Assembly (NCBI GenBank): GCA_964034945.1
Contig: OZ035962.1
Location: 53,004,231-53,068,230, forward strand
From: Chrysopilus asiliformis
Lineage: Eukaryota; Arthropoda; Insecta; Diptera; Rhagionidae
Direction: 5' to 3'
Length of the DNA stretch: 64,000 bases
In this document: piece after piece, positions 24,710-35,045 of the stretch
How positions within the stretch are numbered: position 1 is the first letter of the stretch
How the letters are laid out: each line of letters begins with the position of its first letter
Made by a program: the position numbers and the translations under genes
The notes under the pieces: model-generated
What the model was told of the DNA's origin: nothing
Database searches by the model: none
Seen by the model: the letters and a program-made list of their open reading frames with translations, nothing else

Positions 24710-25612
24710 ATGGCAGGCAAGAACAATCCCCATAAAATTTCGACGAAACGCCTTAGACATTCAGCCTCGGTTTCGCCAATCTCTTCAGAAGCTTCGCAAC
24801 TGCAGGACACAAACGTAGAGAAAACCCTGTTTGCTCAACTTAGCCAACTGTTGGATGACAAACTAAGAAGCTTAGCAACAAAGGACGATATCGAACCCCT
24901 CAAAGCGCTAATTGAGAAAATTGATAAGAACGTCAGTGATCTTGAGCACAAATGCGTAGAAAACTGTTGCAAGATTGACCGTCAACAAAGTGAAATAAAC
25001 TCTATGAGAAAAAGCATTAATGTTTTAGACCTGTTTATGAAAAGAAACAATTTAATTTTTCATGGTCTGGCTGATTGTAAAGGTAGTGAGGTTGAAGTGG
25101 TGCAGAAGGTCTGTAAAGATATCCTCTTGCTGTCGGGTAACATCGGTATTGTCCGAGCGGCTACGATCGGCACGAACAAGAACGGCCGTTCCATTTTACT
25201 GGTCGAGTTTATTAACCATCTAGAAGTATCCATTATATTGAAGAATGCCAGCAAACTAAAAAGTTCGGGAATATTTATCCATCGCGATTTACCGAAGGAG
25301 CTCAGAAGGATTAAAAATAAGCTGGAGACTGTTAAGAAAATGATTAGCGACTCTGGTTTCACGTCGAGGATTACTGTCAGGGCGGACGTGCTGAGCATCG
25401 AGGGCACAAATTTTCACTGGGATGATGAAGTAGGTCTGGTTCACCAGGGGAAAAACGGTTGCGGCTTGCTGAAACAAATAGTCAACGTAGACTTGATCAA
25501 CGTCATTGAAGCCATTCGAAGCGGAACTTATACCGCTCCCAAAACTTCAACTAGCGCTAGCGTCGCCTCTGGGCAGAACATCGTTGAGTCTCCTGCCGCA
25601 ACGTCATCTTGA
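24710..25612 (+). CDS. LINE ORF1 protein (intact)
   Basis: A 300-residue ORF1 protein of a non-LTR retrotransposon, which in such elements binds the element RNA. The start is ATG 24710 (MAGKNNPHK). Residues ~1-35 are basic and polar. Residues ~38-110 have heptad-like spacing consistent with a coiled coil (IEPLKALIEKIDKNVSDLEH). From NNLIFHGL (about residue 113) to RDLPKEL (about residue 195) it matches the RNA-recognition fold region of ORF1 proteins. The C-terminal part (IEGTNFHWDDE) ends in a Ser/Thr/Ala-rich tail. There is no stop or frameshift, unlike every other transposon gene in the window. ORF2 follows immediately but is deleted. Confidence 0.8.
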   Translation: MAGKNNPHKISTKRLRHSASVSPISSEASQLQDTNVEKTLFAQLSQLLDDKLRSLATKDDIEPLKALIEKIDKNVSDLEHKCVENCCKIDRQQSEINSMRKSINVLDLFMKRNNLIFHGLADCKGSEVEVVQKVCKDILLLSGNIGIVRAATIGTNKNGRSILLVEFINHLEVSIILKNASKLKSSGIFIHRDLPKELRRIKNKLETVKKMISDSGFTSRITVRADVLSIEGTNFHWDDEVGLVHQGKNGCGLLKQIVNVDLINVIEAIRSGTYTAPKTSTSASVASGQNIVESPAATSS

Positions 25613-25810
25613 CTAGAAGCTAAAAGGAACAACTATTGCGATTTAAAGATCTTAGCGTATAATGTTCACGGTGATTTTCTTTTACATTGGATTCCGGCGC
25701 AGAGTATGGTCAGAGGGAGACCAAAGGAGGGAAGCGTATTCGGCATAAAAAATAATTCTTTTGTTCGCAACCTGGGTGAATTCATGGTCACTGTCGTACA
25801 TCAATATTAG
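25613..25810 (+). pseudogene. LINE ORF2 endonuclease remnant
   Basis: After the ORF1 stop, the frame DLKILAYNVHG matches the start of a LINE AP-type endonuclease (compare LKILAYNISG in the LINE at 46.3-50.5 kb). It jumps to MVRGRPKEGSVFGIK, which aligns with MGRASGGLLLGYK of that element, and stops shortly after. Most of ORF2 has been deleted. Confidence 0.65.
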
Positions 25811-26464
25811 AAGCTATTTATTTTTGCCTCATTAATTACTTTGTATTAATTGTAAGATTATTTTACTTTTTATTATATGGAATAGATCATTGCTTTATAT
25901 TAATTGTATTAAATTTTTATTTGCTCATAGACAGACGGTGCAAACCATTGTCTTTTTCAATAATTGTAAAATTTATTATATGTTATATTTTTCTAGAAGA
26001 AAATAAATTATTATTATTATTATTATTATTATTAATTTTTTTTACAAGAATTATTTTCGGTTCTTCTGCCTGTTAGCTATTTAACCATACCTAACCAAAT
26101 GGAATTTAATCTAAGCAGAGATCAGTTATTCCGAATAGCTTTTGCCAGAACCATCGAATAAAACAAATATTCAATAATAGGAAAACAATTACTTTTGTTT
26201 TCTGTTCATTAGTCCTTTGTGTGATGATATTTTTTCTGAGGTAAAGGGGGTGTCCTTTATAGGGTAATTGCTCCACTGGCATACCACAGAGTTTCGATTT
26301 AATATGTAAATGCACATTTCTTTGGCACTCGTTTTCGTAGACACTCTGTGATTCCGTGTGGGTGAAAAATAGACCACTACCTCCCATACAATTTTTTCCA
26401 TGAAATCGTCCATAGAATACCCCCTTTCAGGATTAGCCACTATGTCTGATACACTTTGTATACA

Positions 26465-26690
26465 ACGATAAAGATAGCGGATAAAGTGAAAGATAAAATT
26501 GTGGCAAATGTTAATTTTTTCAATTCATTTCAACCCATTAGTGTTCGAGTGAATAGCAAAAAACTGATTTTTTTAAATAGCCTGTTTGAGATATCGAGTT
26601 CTAGTAAAATACAAAAGTACAGGAAATTTTACTGTCTTCAACTTTCGTATTGCATTAGACTACTGTAAACGCGTAGTATCTTAGCTTAGC
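26465..26690 (+). repeat. Family C repeat, left-part fragment
   Basis: Contains GATAGCGGATAAAGTG, GTTTGAGATATCGAGTTCTAG and AAACGCGTAGTATCTTAG, matching the left half of the family C unit at 44440-45100 with divergence. Non-coding. Confidence 0.5.
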
Positions 26691-26898
26691 CATTAACGAG
26701 AAACGCAATTGTACAGAATTTCAAGTCTCTAGTTCAGTGTTTTTAACCTTTTTAAAGTCAGGGAGCACTTTTGATCAGAAGAAAAATTCGCAGAGCACAA
26801 AAATCAAAGAGTCAAAAACCAACAGACATAACTTTTATTAAAAACTAAACTGATTATTACATAGGAGTTAAAAATAACATCAATTAAAAAAATAAATA

Positions 26899-27384
26899 CA
26901 AACATAACAAAAGCTATAATTGCCAATCTGGCAATTATTCAAAACCCGTATGGTGATATTTGTATCATAATTCAAGCAGTTCTACCAAAATTCCACTTTG
27001 AAGTCAAACTTTCCAAAAAGATTTTTTAAATTTATTCCAATCGGATTTTGATGTATGGGAGTTTTATGTTCTTTCACTTCTTTGATCAGATGCACCGTTT
27101 CTGAGATATTCGCAAAAAACGTTTTCGTTCGTATGGTCCATTTTTGCCCATTAACGAACTTAGCCTCGCATTTTACGAAAAACCGATCTGCGAAAAATTT
27201 CAAGTCTATAGCTCAATCCGCGCCACAGATGGACGGACAGACGGACGGACATGCAAAAATTAATTATTTTTATCATTCTAAACACACTGGTGTAATTCAT
27301 TTTTGTGTGTGATGACGGGATCTTGGCGTTACAAACGGTAAGGCAAAGTTAATATACCCTTTAATTTCACCATACGGGTATAAA
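26899..27384 (-). mobile_element. HINE-A copy inside the hAT relic
   Basis: Complete at both ends on the minus strand: ATACCCGTATGGTGA, a short GACGGACAGACGGAC tract, then TCACCATACGG, a hairpin (TTGCCAA/CTGGCAA) and AGCTTTTGTTATG. It lacks the GGGGGGTACCCCCC palindrome present in some copies. Confidence 0.75.
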
Positions 27385-27427
27385 AACATTATATACTCTA
27401 ATAAAATTTATTTGAGGCGAAAATCAT

Positions 27428-27600
27428 TTAATGTGATACCTGAGCTTGTCGGTTTTTGCAGATTTCAGCGATATTAGGTCTAATATTTGATATAGCTATT
27501 CTTAATTCTTCGTCTAAATTAGTAAGTCTTGCGCGTTTCTTAGTTTTTATATTGGTTAATGTCGAGAAACCGAGCTCACACAAATATTTCGCGGAGCACT
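27428..27600 (-). pseudogene. hAT transposase C-terminal fragment
   Basis: About 55 residues from YLCELGFSTLTNIKTKKR to NIAEICKNRQAQVSH and a stop. This matches the extreme C-terminus of ZBED5/FAM200-like hAT transposases (dimerisation region). It joins almost directly to the right terminal repeat, so the catalytic domain was deleted. Confidence 0.7.
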
Positions 27601-27639
27601 TGCAACAAGCTGGCGGAGCACCGGTTAAGAACCACTGGT

Positions 27640-29215
27640 TTAGAGCTTCAGAGCTTAACAGTAGTTTGCACGTTGCCATAGGTATACCTATGCTCTTTTT
27701 TCAGGTGGAGCTGGCGCAATTGTGCTTCTCCTAGCAAGTTCACCTGCTTTCTCATTCCCATCTATATCGCTATGTCCGGGCACCCACACGATGTTGATGT
27801 TGAAGTATTCAGACATCTCATGCCTTACACTCCCGTGCCACCTTTGATGTGAGTGCGATAGATTCTAGGGATTTTATTGCCGCTTGGCTGTCGGTAAAAA
27901 TGCTAATATCTCTAGAAGATACAACATTGTTTTTGAGCCACTCGATTGCCATTATTTCGGGCTGAAATACACTACAGTGATCCGGTAGGCGGAGGCATTG
28001 ACTGATCTTTAACCCGTTCGGTACATGTTTTTTTCTATGGGGGTTAAAGATTCTCTCTATACAAATTAATGATGTTTAAGCTATTAGTATTCATTTAAAA
28101 CAAAAAAAAATCGAAATTTTTTATTTTTTCCAAATACGTCTACTGTAGTCCAGCTTTTTACTCAAAAAATCAAAATTGGGTCACAAATGCACTGAATGAG
28201 AATAGAGTGTTGAAAATAAATAAATAATAAGACAATTCAAATTTTTTAGCATGATGCCATATGGCATCAAAATACCGAATGGGTTAAATGACCAGAGTAG
28301 ATCCCTCTACCCATTCTCTCATCCAATTTGGATCCATCTGTGTAAAAGTGTACAGTGTTACAGTTTTGTATAGTACCATCCTCCCATTGTTGCCTGGAAG
28401 GGATGATTGTGGTGAAGTTCCTTTCAAAGAAAGGTTTGGATATAGTGTAATCTATATTTCTCGGAACTACTTGAAAATTCTTAAGAATACTGGAATGTAC
28501 TTTTAATGAGGCTTTTAGTCTTATGGGTGGAACCAAATGTAGAAGGGTTTCCAGTGCCTTCGTAGGAGTAGTTCTCAATGCTTCGCTTATACACACTGAC
28601 GCCATTCTCTGTATTTTCCCTAGCTTTGTCTAAAGATAAGTATGGGTCTGATAACGCACGTGTAGAGCCAGTGAACCATGTATGGTTTCATTCCCCATTT
28701 TGATCCAATGGCTCGTTTACACGAGTAGAGGGCCACTGAGGCTTTTTTAATCCTTTCCTGAGTATTCAGAATAATACCCAGGTATTTGGCCCTGTCTGTA
28801 CAGACTAGGCCGGTACCATTTATGGAGAGTGGGTCTATTTGAGGAATTTTATATTTCCTGGTGAAGAGGACTATTTCGGTTTTCAGCGAATTAACCGCTA
28901 AACCGCATTTGTTTGTCCAAGTAGATAGTTTAGAGAAAGGGTTCTGAGTTAGCTCTTTCAAAGTTGTAGGATAGTTTCCTGAAAAAGCTATAGCAACGTC
29001 GTCCGCGTAAGATACCACTTTGCAGTCCTCCGCTTCCAGGATTTGAAGGAATTCATGTATTCTTTGAGGTCCAGTGATATAGACTAGGTTAATGCAGGCT
29101 TGGAAAATTATTTCGAGCCAGGGGAGGGCTAAGTCTGAAACTTTCTGAATTTCAGCTGGTATTATACCGTCCGGTCCGGGTGACTTAAACGGTTTAAAAC
29201 TCTTAGTTTGGGAAA
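27640..29215 (-). pseudogene. LINE reverse transcriptase-RNase H relic
   Basis: Remains of the ORF2 product of an RNase H-bearing non-LTR retrotransposon (I/LOA/R1-like; clade not certain). On the minus strand: a reverse transcriptase start (KSPGPDGIIPAEIQ), an internal deletion, the YADD catalytic motif (SYADDVAIA), a thumb region (TDRAKYLGIILN), a connector, then RNase H (HFYTDGSK, PDHCSVFQPEIMAIEW, IFTDSQAAIKSLE, VPGHSDIDGNEKA). The RNase H domain is split by a piggyBac-type MITE (28013-28283), and several stops and frameshifts are present. At 29215 it meets an unrelated gag fragment head to head. At its other end it meets the hAT relic. Confidence 0.8.
28013..28283. mobile_element. piggyBac-type MITE, 271 bp
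   Basis: Ends CCCGTTCGGTA and TACCGAATGGG are flanked by TTAA on both sides (28009-28012 and 28284-28287). CCC-start ends with TTAA duplications are the piggyBac hallmark. A 16-bp palindrome GATGCCATATGGCATC sits near the right end. Removing the element and one TTAA rejoins the host RNase H reading frame exactly (GIYSGHL then LRLPDHCSVFQ). No coding capacity. Confidence 0.9.
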
Positions 29216-29216
29216 C

Positions 29217-30235
29217 ATCAGCAAATTCGATTATCAGCGAAATGGTTGGTCTATTTTTAAGAGCCAACTAAACAGTTTTTTCATCGCTAATGATATCGGC
29301 GACACCGGTGGAGCTAAGAAAAAGGCATTGCTTTTAAACACTTTAACTGAGGAATCATTTAAATTATTAAGCAGTCTACTTCATCCTGACAAAATAGATG
29401 ATACAACGTTTGAAAGTCTAGTTAAGGCATTTGATAATCATTTCAAGCCATGAGTGTCGAGATTTTCAGAACGCTATAAATTCTATTGTGCAACAAAGGA
29501 GAGCTCTGAAACCGTACAACAATGGGCGGCACGAGTGCGATCGTTAGCTGTAAACTGTAGTTTTGCTGGTTCTGAACTTGATACAATTGTACGAGATAAG
29601 TTCATCATCGGATTCAACAAAGGACCGATCAAGGACAAACTGTTTTTAGAGGACGTACCTTCATTGTCACTGGAGAAGGCAATTGAAATTGCTCAAGCGA
29701 CGGATTGCATTCGATACCGTTATGAACCTGGGAAATAGGAAACAACGAGCGAGGGAATTTTTCATCTGAGGTCAAAAGAGACGAAATTAATCATGGCAGT
29801 GGCAGCAGTGGAGTAAAATCTGAACATGACAACAACGCTCAGCGCAACTCGGGAAGCAATAAATGTTGCTGGAGATGCGGATATACGTATAATCACGAAA
29901 CGAATTGCAGGCTTAAAAATTTTAAATGTGACAAGTGTAAGCAAAAGGGTCATTTGAAGAAAATGTGTGGTAGGACAGGTATAAGTAAAAATGAGTCTAC
30001 TAAAAAATGCAATTTTCTAGATAATTCTGATCTAACCTTGTTTTCTTGTAAATCAAACTTCAACAGCTGTGGACCGATAACTCTGGAAGTTGTTGTGAAT
30101 GGTAATTCGTGTTCGATGGAACTTGATTCGGGGTCTTCAGTTTCTGTAATGTCATGGGAGACTTATCGTGAGTATTTTTGTGAATTTGATCTTTTACATA
30201 CCAATGTTAATCTCTCGAGCTATAATGGTCGTTGA
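29217..30235 (+). pseudogene. LTR-retrotransposon gag-protease relic
   Basis: 5'-truncated Gag with an alpha-helical core (WSIFKSQLNSFF, then RFSERYKFYCATKESSETVQQW and VRDKFIIGFN). Two zinc knuckles follow (CWRCGYTYNHETNC; CDKCKQKGHLKKMC, a canonical CX2CX4HX4C) and then the start of an aspartic protease (LDSGSSVSVMS, catalytic Asp at 30125). Defects: a stop at 29451, a stop at 29736, and a frameshift between 29738 and about 29800. Reverse transcriptase, integrase and LTRs are absent. It resembles Ty3/gypsy-type Gag of arthropods. Confidence 0.75.
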
Positions 30236-30461
30236 ATTAAATAAAAAACTCGTTAAATTTGCGCCAACGGTATTTGTATTTGACTTAAATGAAAAGTATT
30301 TAATCCAAATGATATTTTTTTGCCAAAGAAAGCAGCGACAAAGAAACCTCTTTTCTTGTTTATTATATCTCTTCTTTATTATTAATGGATGTTAATGGGA
30401 CGTTTATCTATGGTAGCACTTAATATCATTTCAAGGTGGAAATATTTTATTTTATGTTCTA

Positions 30462-31440
30462 CTAGCAGACCCTACGTTACCAGCTAAAAGTTTTTTGTAT
30501 AAATTTTAGAATGCCACAAAAAATAACTTAAAAAGTTTTGGGAAAAAATGTTATCCTTACGGGACCTTCCGTTTCGAATTTTGAAATTCCAACACCGGAT
30601 TGATCAGCGACACCAAAAACCCCCTAAAGCCGATTTTCCCAGAAAAAACTGGAAAAAAGATATTTGTATTATCCTTATAGGACCCTTCGTTTCGAATTTT
30701 GAAAATCTAATACCGGATTCGTGATCAGCGACCACAAAAATCCCCTTATACCGATTTTCCCGGGGAATAATGGGAAAAAGGATATTTGCGTTATCCTTTC
30801 AGGAACTTCCGTTTCGAATTTTGAAAATCTAATACCGGATTCGTGATCAGTGACCCCAAAAACCCTATAATGCCAATTTTCCGGGGAAAAAGGATATTTG
30901 CTTTATCCTTACAGGCCTTTCCGTTTAGAATTTTCAAATTCCAACAACCAACTCGTGATCAGCGACCACGGAAACACCCTAAAGCCAGTTTTTCGGAGAC
31001 AAAATTAAAAAAGGGTATTTGCGTTATCCTTTCAGGACCTTCCATTTATAATTTTAAAAATCTAACACCGGATTCGCGATCAGCGACCCCGTAAACCTCC
31101 TTATGCCGAATTTTCCCAGGAAAAACGGGAAAAAGGATATTTGCGTTATCCTTAAGGGACCTTCCGTTTCGAATTTCGAAAATCTAATACCGGATTCGTG
31201 ATCAGCGACCCCAAAAACCCTATAATGCAAATTTTTCCGGGAAAAATGGGAAAAAGGATATTTTCATTATCCTTACAGGACCTTCCGTTTCGAATTTTGA
31301 AAATCTACATAGCTAAAAACCTGCTCCTGGCAACGCAGATCATTTTGCAAAAAACCGCGTAAAAATCGGTCCAGTAGTTTTTGAGTTTTGTAATCTCAAA
31401 CGGACAAACAGACAAACTTCCATTTATATATATGTATATA
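30462..31440 (-). mobile_element. TR118 element with ~7 internal repeats
   Basis: On the minus strand: 5' TATATA-rich start with GTTTGTCTG, then the conserved block around GGACCGATTTTTACGCGG and CCAGGAGCAGGTTTTTAGC. About seven tandem units of ~115-120 bp follow (GGTCCTGTAAGGATAA...GGTCGCTGATCACGAATCC). The 3' block includes GGCATTCTAAAATTTATAC and the end is GGGTCTGCTAG followed by T. CTAG with a T after it is the Helitron rule. No coding capacity. Confidence 0.75.
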
Positions 31441-31567
31441 TATTAAAAATATACGATTAACATAACATTATTGAAGTTTGATAATTTTGAGACTAAAACA
31501 AACGAATGAATTGTTTTGATGAAGTCAGACCTCGACAAAACTTACTCCGCTCGTTATATTTTGCAAA

Positions 31568-31832
31568 AAAGCATAACAAAAGCTATAATTGACAATCTGG
31601 CAATTATTGAAAATCCGTATGGTGATTTAAGTGAACGGCGGACTGTTGTATAAAATTCTAGTTTGAAGTCAAACTTCCTAATTAGATTTTTTTAAAATTT
31701 ATTCCAATCGGATTTTTATGTATGGGAGTTTTATGTAGAATCATATCCTAAATAAGTTTTGATCTTGCACTTTTTTGATAAGATTCACCGTTTTTGAGAT
31801 ATTCGGTTTCACCATACGGCTATAATAATTTT
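31568..31832 (-). mobile_element. HINE-A copy, internally deleted
   Basis: The 3' hairpin end (complement of CATAACAAAAGCTATAATTG) and the subterminal repeat are present. The core runs to GAGATATTC and then joins directly to GGTTTCACCATACGG, omitting the palindrome and the GACAGACGG microsatellite. Confidence 0.7.
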
Positions 31833-31889
31833 ATTTATAATTGGTTTATGATAAGATAAGTACGAAATAAATAACATACATACTTTTTT

Positions 31890-31938
31890 TTTGTGGCATT
31901 CTAAAATTTATACAAAAAACTTTTAGCTGGTAACGTAG
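31890..31938 (+). mobile_element. TR118 3'-end fragment
   Basis: GGCATTCTAAAATTTATAC through TTTTAGCTGGTAACGTAGGG matches the TR118 3' block, then diverges before the terminal CTAG. Confidence 0.6.
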
Positions 31939-32895
31939 GGTGTTCAAAACGCTCCCATTTCTAGTCTTTCGTTCAAATTAGTTATATATATAATGACGAA
32001 GGTTTTACATAAATTTACTACTATTTCATCGATTCTACTACTATTTTTCGGCCGATTTACTACGATTTCGAAAGTCAAAAGTCCCAACCCTGAATAGAAC
32101 TTTAATGCTGGGCTGGGAGCGAAATATCGCTCTCTTACTAATGAAATACATACTTATTTATGTGTGTGCATCATAACCAACAGCCATCGCTCGAGGCTTT
32201 CATTCATTTTTATGCGAAACCCACAAACCGCTTTGAACAAGAAGCGAAAACTTAAATAGAAATCATTTTCGTTCCCAAGAACGAGAATCGGAAACCACAG
32301 CAAACGCTTTTGCCGTTAAGAACGAAACTTTTAAGAGCGAAAAGAACGAAATAACATGACATTCAATACATCAGATTCAACACACACAAAGGAGGAGCAT
32401 AAAGAGTATAAATGTGAAACCTGTACTACAAGTAGCAAACACAGCATAGCACCGGCAGTAAAAATTTTGATTTTGATCTTTAAAAAAATAATTGAACATA
32501 GTTTAACATAACAAAATACCCTAAACAATGCTTTAATGTAGGCCTCATCTTATAACACAGTTTCTGTTCGGATGTCACCACAAACTATCGAGTATCATCG
32601 ATTGCAAATTTGTTATCATGGCAGCAAGCCGATTTTCTAATTTGTACCCCCATAACCAAAATCCAAGACGTATCCACGTCAAAAACAAAGAAAATGTATT
32701 TCAGTGTAGTGTTATAAAAATTGACCAAATTACTCCTTGAGTTTGATTCTCTAGAGTTGAATTTCCACATAAACCGGTTATAGTCCTAACTTAAGAGCTA
32801 GTAACACCTCTACGTGGCAATTAGCAGAATCTAAGATTAAAAGGGCACAAACCTTTAAAAACTAAAATATACACTTACATGTAATATACACTTAC
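31939..32895. other. sli intron, no other gene supported
   Basis: Non-repetitive AT-rich sequence adjoining the slit exon. Open frames at 32331-32528 and 32585-32770 (minus) show no domain. No splice-bounded exon is recognised. Confidence 0.5.
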
Positions 32896-33131
32896 CAGAA
32901 CATTTAAATTCCTGATCATGAAGATCTGCAATATTTTGTCCCTTAAGTTGACTCGGCGACTGACATCTAGTATACGGTGCCAGCCTAGGGGCGCTTCGCA
33001 GAAATCGGGAAAGCCATGACAGATGACAATCGCAAGAGAAAGGATTATCCGATAACCTTAGGGCTCGAAGTCGCACTAATCCACTGAATATTATTGTCGG
33101 TAGTGATGTCAAATTATTATTGTTAAGTGTT
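32896..33131 (-). CDS. sli: slit exon: end of LRR plus LRR C-terminal cap
   Basis: A 236-bp internal exon of the secreted axon-guidance ligand Slit, which signals through Robo receptors. On the minus strand it follows a polypyrimidine acceptor (TTTTTTTTTTAG, 33132-33141) and ends at donor GTAAGTG (32889-32895). It opens in phase 2: the joined codon gives Leu, then [18 protein letters not shown] completes a leucine-rich repeat. Next is the LRR-CT cap ([39 protein letters not shown]) with its four Cys. It is unbroken and very close to fly Slit, so it is a live exon. It ends in phase 1. The preceding exon is 60534-60677. Confidence 0.93.
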
Positions 33132-33244
33132 CTAAAAAAAAAACCAACAGCAAAAATTAATGAAAATACAATCATACATGGGCTTATATAGTGGATGGGG
33201 TGAGAGATTCACCATAGGTTTATTTCAAATTAAAAAAAAAATGT

Positions 33245-34911
33245 TCTTATCTATAAATATATATATAAAAATGGATGTTTGTTTGTCTGTCTGTCTGTCT
33301 GTTTGTGATTACAAAACTCAAAAACGACTGGACCGATTTTTACGCGGTTTTTTGCAAAATGATCTGCGTTGCCAGGAGCAGGTTTTTAGCTATGTAGATT
33401 TTCAAAATTCGAAACGGAAGGTCCTGTAAGGATAATGAAAATATCCTTTTTCCCATTTTCCCCGGAAAAATTTGCATTATAGGGTTTTTGGGGTCGGTAA
33501 TCACGAATCCGGTATCAGATTTTCAAAATTCTAAACGGAAGGTCCTGTAAGGATAATGAAAATATCCTTTTTCCCATTTCTCCCCGGAAAAATTTGCATT
33601 ATGGGGTTTTTGGGGTCGCTGATCACGAATCCGGTATCAGATTTTCAAAATTCTAAACGGAAGGTCCTGTAAGGATAATGAAAATATCCTGTTTCCCATT
33701 TCTCCCCGGAAAAATTTGCATTATGGGGTTTTTGGGGTCGCTGATCACGGCTCTGCTGTTGGAATTTTAAAATTCGAAACGGAAGGTCCTGTAAGGATAA
33801 CGAAAATATCCTTTTTCCCCGGAAAAATCGGCATAAGGAGGTTTTTGGGGTCGCTGATCACGAATCCGGTATTAGATTTGCAAAATTCGAAACGGAAGGT
33901 CCTGTAAGGATAACGCAAATGTCCTATTTCCCATTTTTCCCCGGGAAAATTGGCATTATGTTTGAGATCGCTTAACACGAATCCGATATTAGATTTTCAA
34001 AATTCGACACGAAAGGTTCTGTAAGGATAAATATCCTTTTTCCCGTTTTCCCCGAAAAAATTGGCATAAGGGGGTTTTTGGGGTCGCTGATCACGAATCC
34101 GGCGTTGGAATTTTAAAATTCGAAAGGGAAGGTCCTGTAAGGATAACGAAATTACCTTTTTCCCGTTTTCTGCCGGAAAAATAGCCATTATGGGGTTTTT
34201 GGGGTCGCTGATCACGAATCCGGTGTTGGAATTTCAAAATTCGAAACGGAAGGTCCTGTAAGGAAAACGCAAATATCCGTTTTCTAATTTTGTCTCCGAA
34301 AAACTGGCTGTAGGGTGTTTCCGTGGTCGCTGATCACGAGCTGGCTGTTGGAATTTGAAAATTCTAACCGGAAAGTCCTGGAAGGATAACGCAAATTTCC
34401 GTTTTCCTATTTTTCCCCGGAAAATTGGCATTATGGGTTTTTTGGGGTCGCTGATCACGGCTCTGCTGTTGGAATTTTAAAATTCGAAACGGAAGGTCCT
34501 GTAAGGATAACGAAAATATCCTTTTTTCCATTTTTACCGGGGAAAATCGGCATTATGGGGTTTTTGGGATCGCTGATCACGAATTCGGTATTAGATTTTC
34601 AAAATTCAAAACAGAAGGTCCTGTAAGGATAAATATCCTTTTTCCCGTTTTTCCTCGGAAAAATCGGCATAAGGGGGTTTTTGGGGTCGCTGATCACGAA
34701 TCCGGTATTAGATTTTGAAAAATTCGAAACGGGAGGTCCTGTAAGGATAACGCGAATGTCCTTTTTCCCGTTTTTCCCGAAAAAATTGGTATTAAGGGGT
34801 TTTCAGGGTCGCTGATTACGAATCCGGCGTTTTAGTTTCAATAACACTAACGAAAGGTCCTGTAAGGATTACGTTGATTTTCAAGTTTTTTTAAGTTGGT
34901 TTTTTGGCATT
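33245..34911 (+). mobile_element. TR118 element with ~13 internal repeats
   Basis: The 5' block (ATATATATATAAAAATGGATG, GTCTGTCTG, GGACCGATTTTTACGCGG, CCAGGAGCAGG) is followed from 33412 by about thirteen tandem units of 112-122 bp. GGTCCTGTAAGGATAA recurs at about 33420, 33541, 33663, 33785, 33898 and onward. It ends near GGCATTCTAAA without the terminal CTAG. Single-base variants recur in some units, consistent with unequal exchange within the array. No coding capacity. Confidence 0.8.
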
Positions 34912-35045
34912 CTAAATCCATGTGTAAGATAATGGATGTTGGTATAGATGTATGTATGAGATTAATAGACTCAAAAACTACTGGACCGATTTTTATGCGG
35001 TTTTTCCCAAAATGATCCGCGTTCTCAGGAGCAGCTTTTTCGCTA
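34912..35045 (+). mobile_element. TR118 5'-end fragment
   Basis: Starts ATGGATGTTGGTATAG and carries CAAAAACTACTGGACCG and CAGGAGCAG from the TR118 5' block. It follows directly on the previous, 3'-truncated copy. Confidence 0.6.

Larger units (their letters stand above)
24010..26038 (+). mobile_element. Non-LTR retrotransposon, internally deleted
   Basis: Consists of a ~700-bp 5' leader (start estimated near the GGTCGGTTGGCATCAC motif at 24026), an intact ORF1, a short joined remnant of ORF2, a 3' non-coding region and a terminal (TTA)n tail at 26009-26038. The microsatellite tail instead of poly(A) suits CR1/Jockey-like clades. Nearly all of the endonuclease and reverse transcriptase is missing, so it could only move using another element's machinery. 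The exact 5' boundary is uncertain. Confidence 0.8.
26735..27637 (-). mobile_element. hAT transposon relic (Charlie/Buster-like)
   Basis: The left end CAGTGTTTTTAACCTTTTT and the right end (complement: CAGTGGTTCTTAACC) carry the well-known terminal signature of Charlie/Buster-type hAT elements. Immediate 8-bp flanks (CTCTAGTT and GTTTAGAG) share the central TA but are otherwise degraded. Only the C-terminus of a transposase remains, and a HINE-A copy (26899-27384) is nested inside. Confidence 0.7.
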
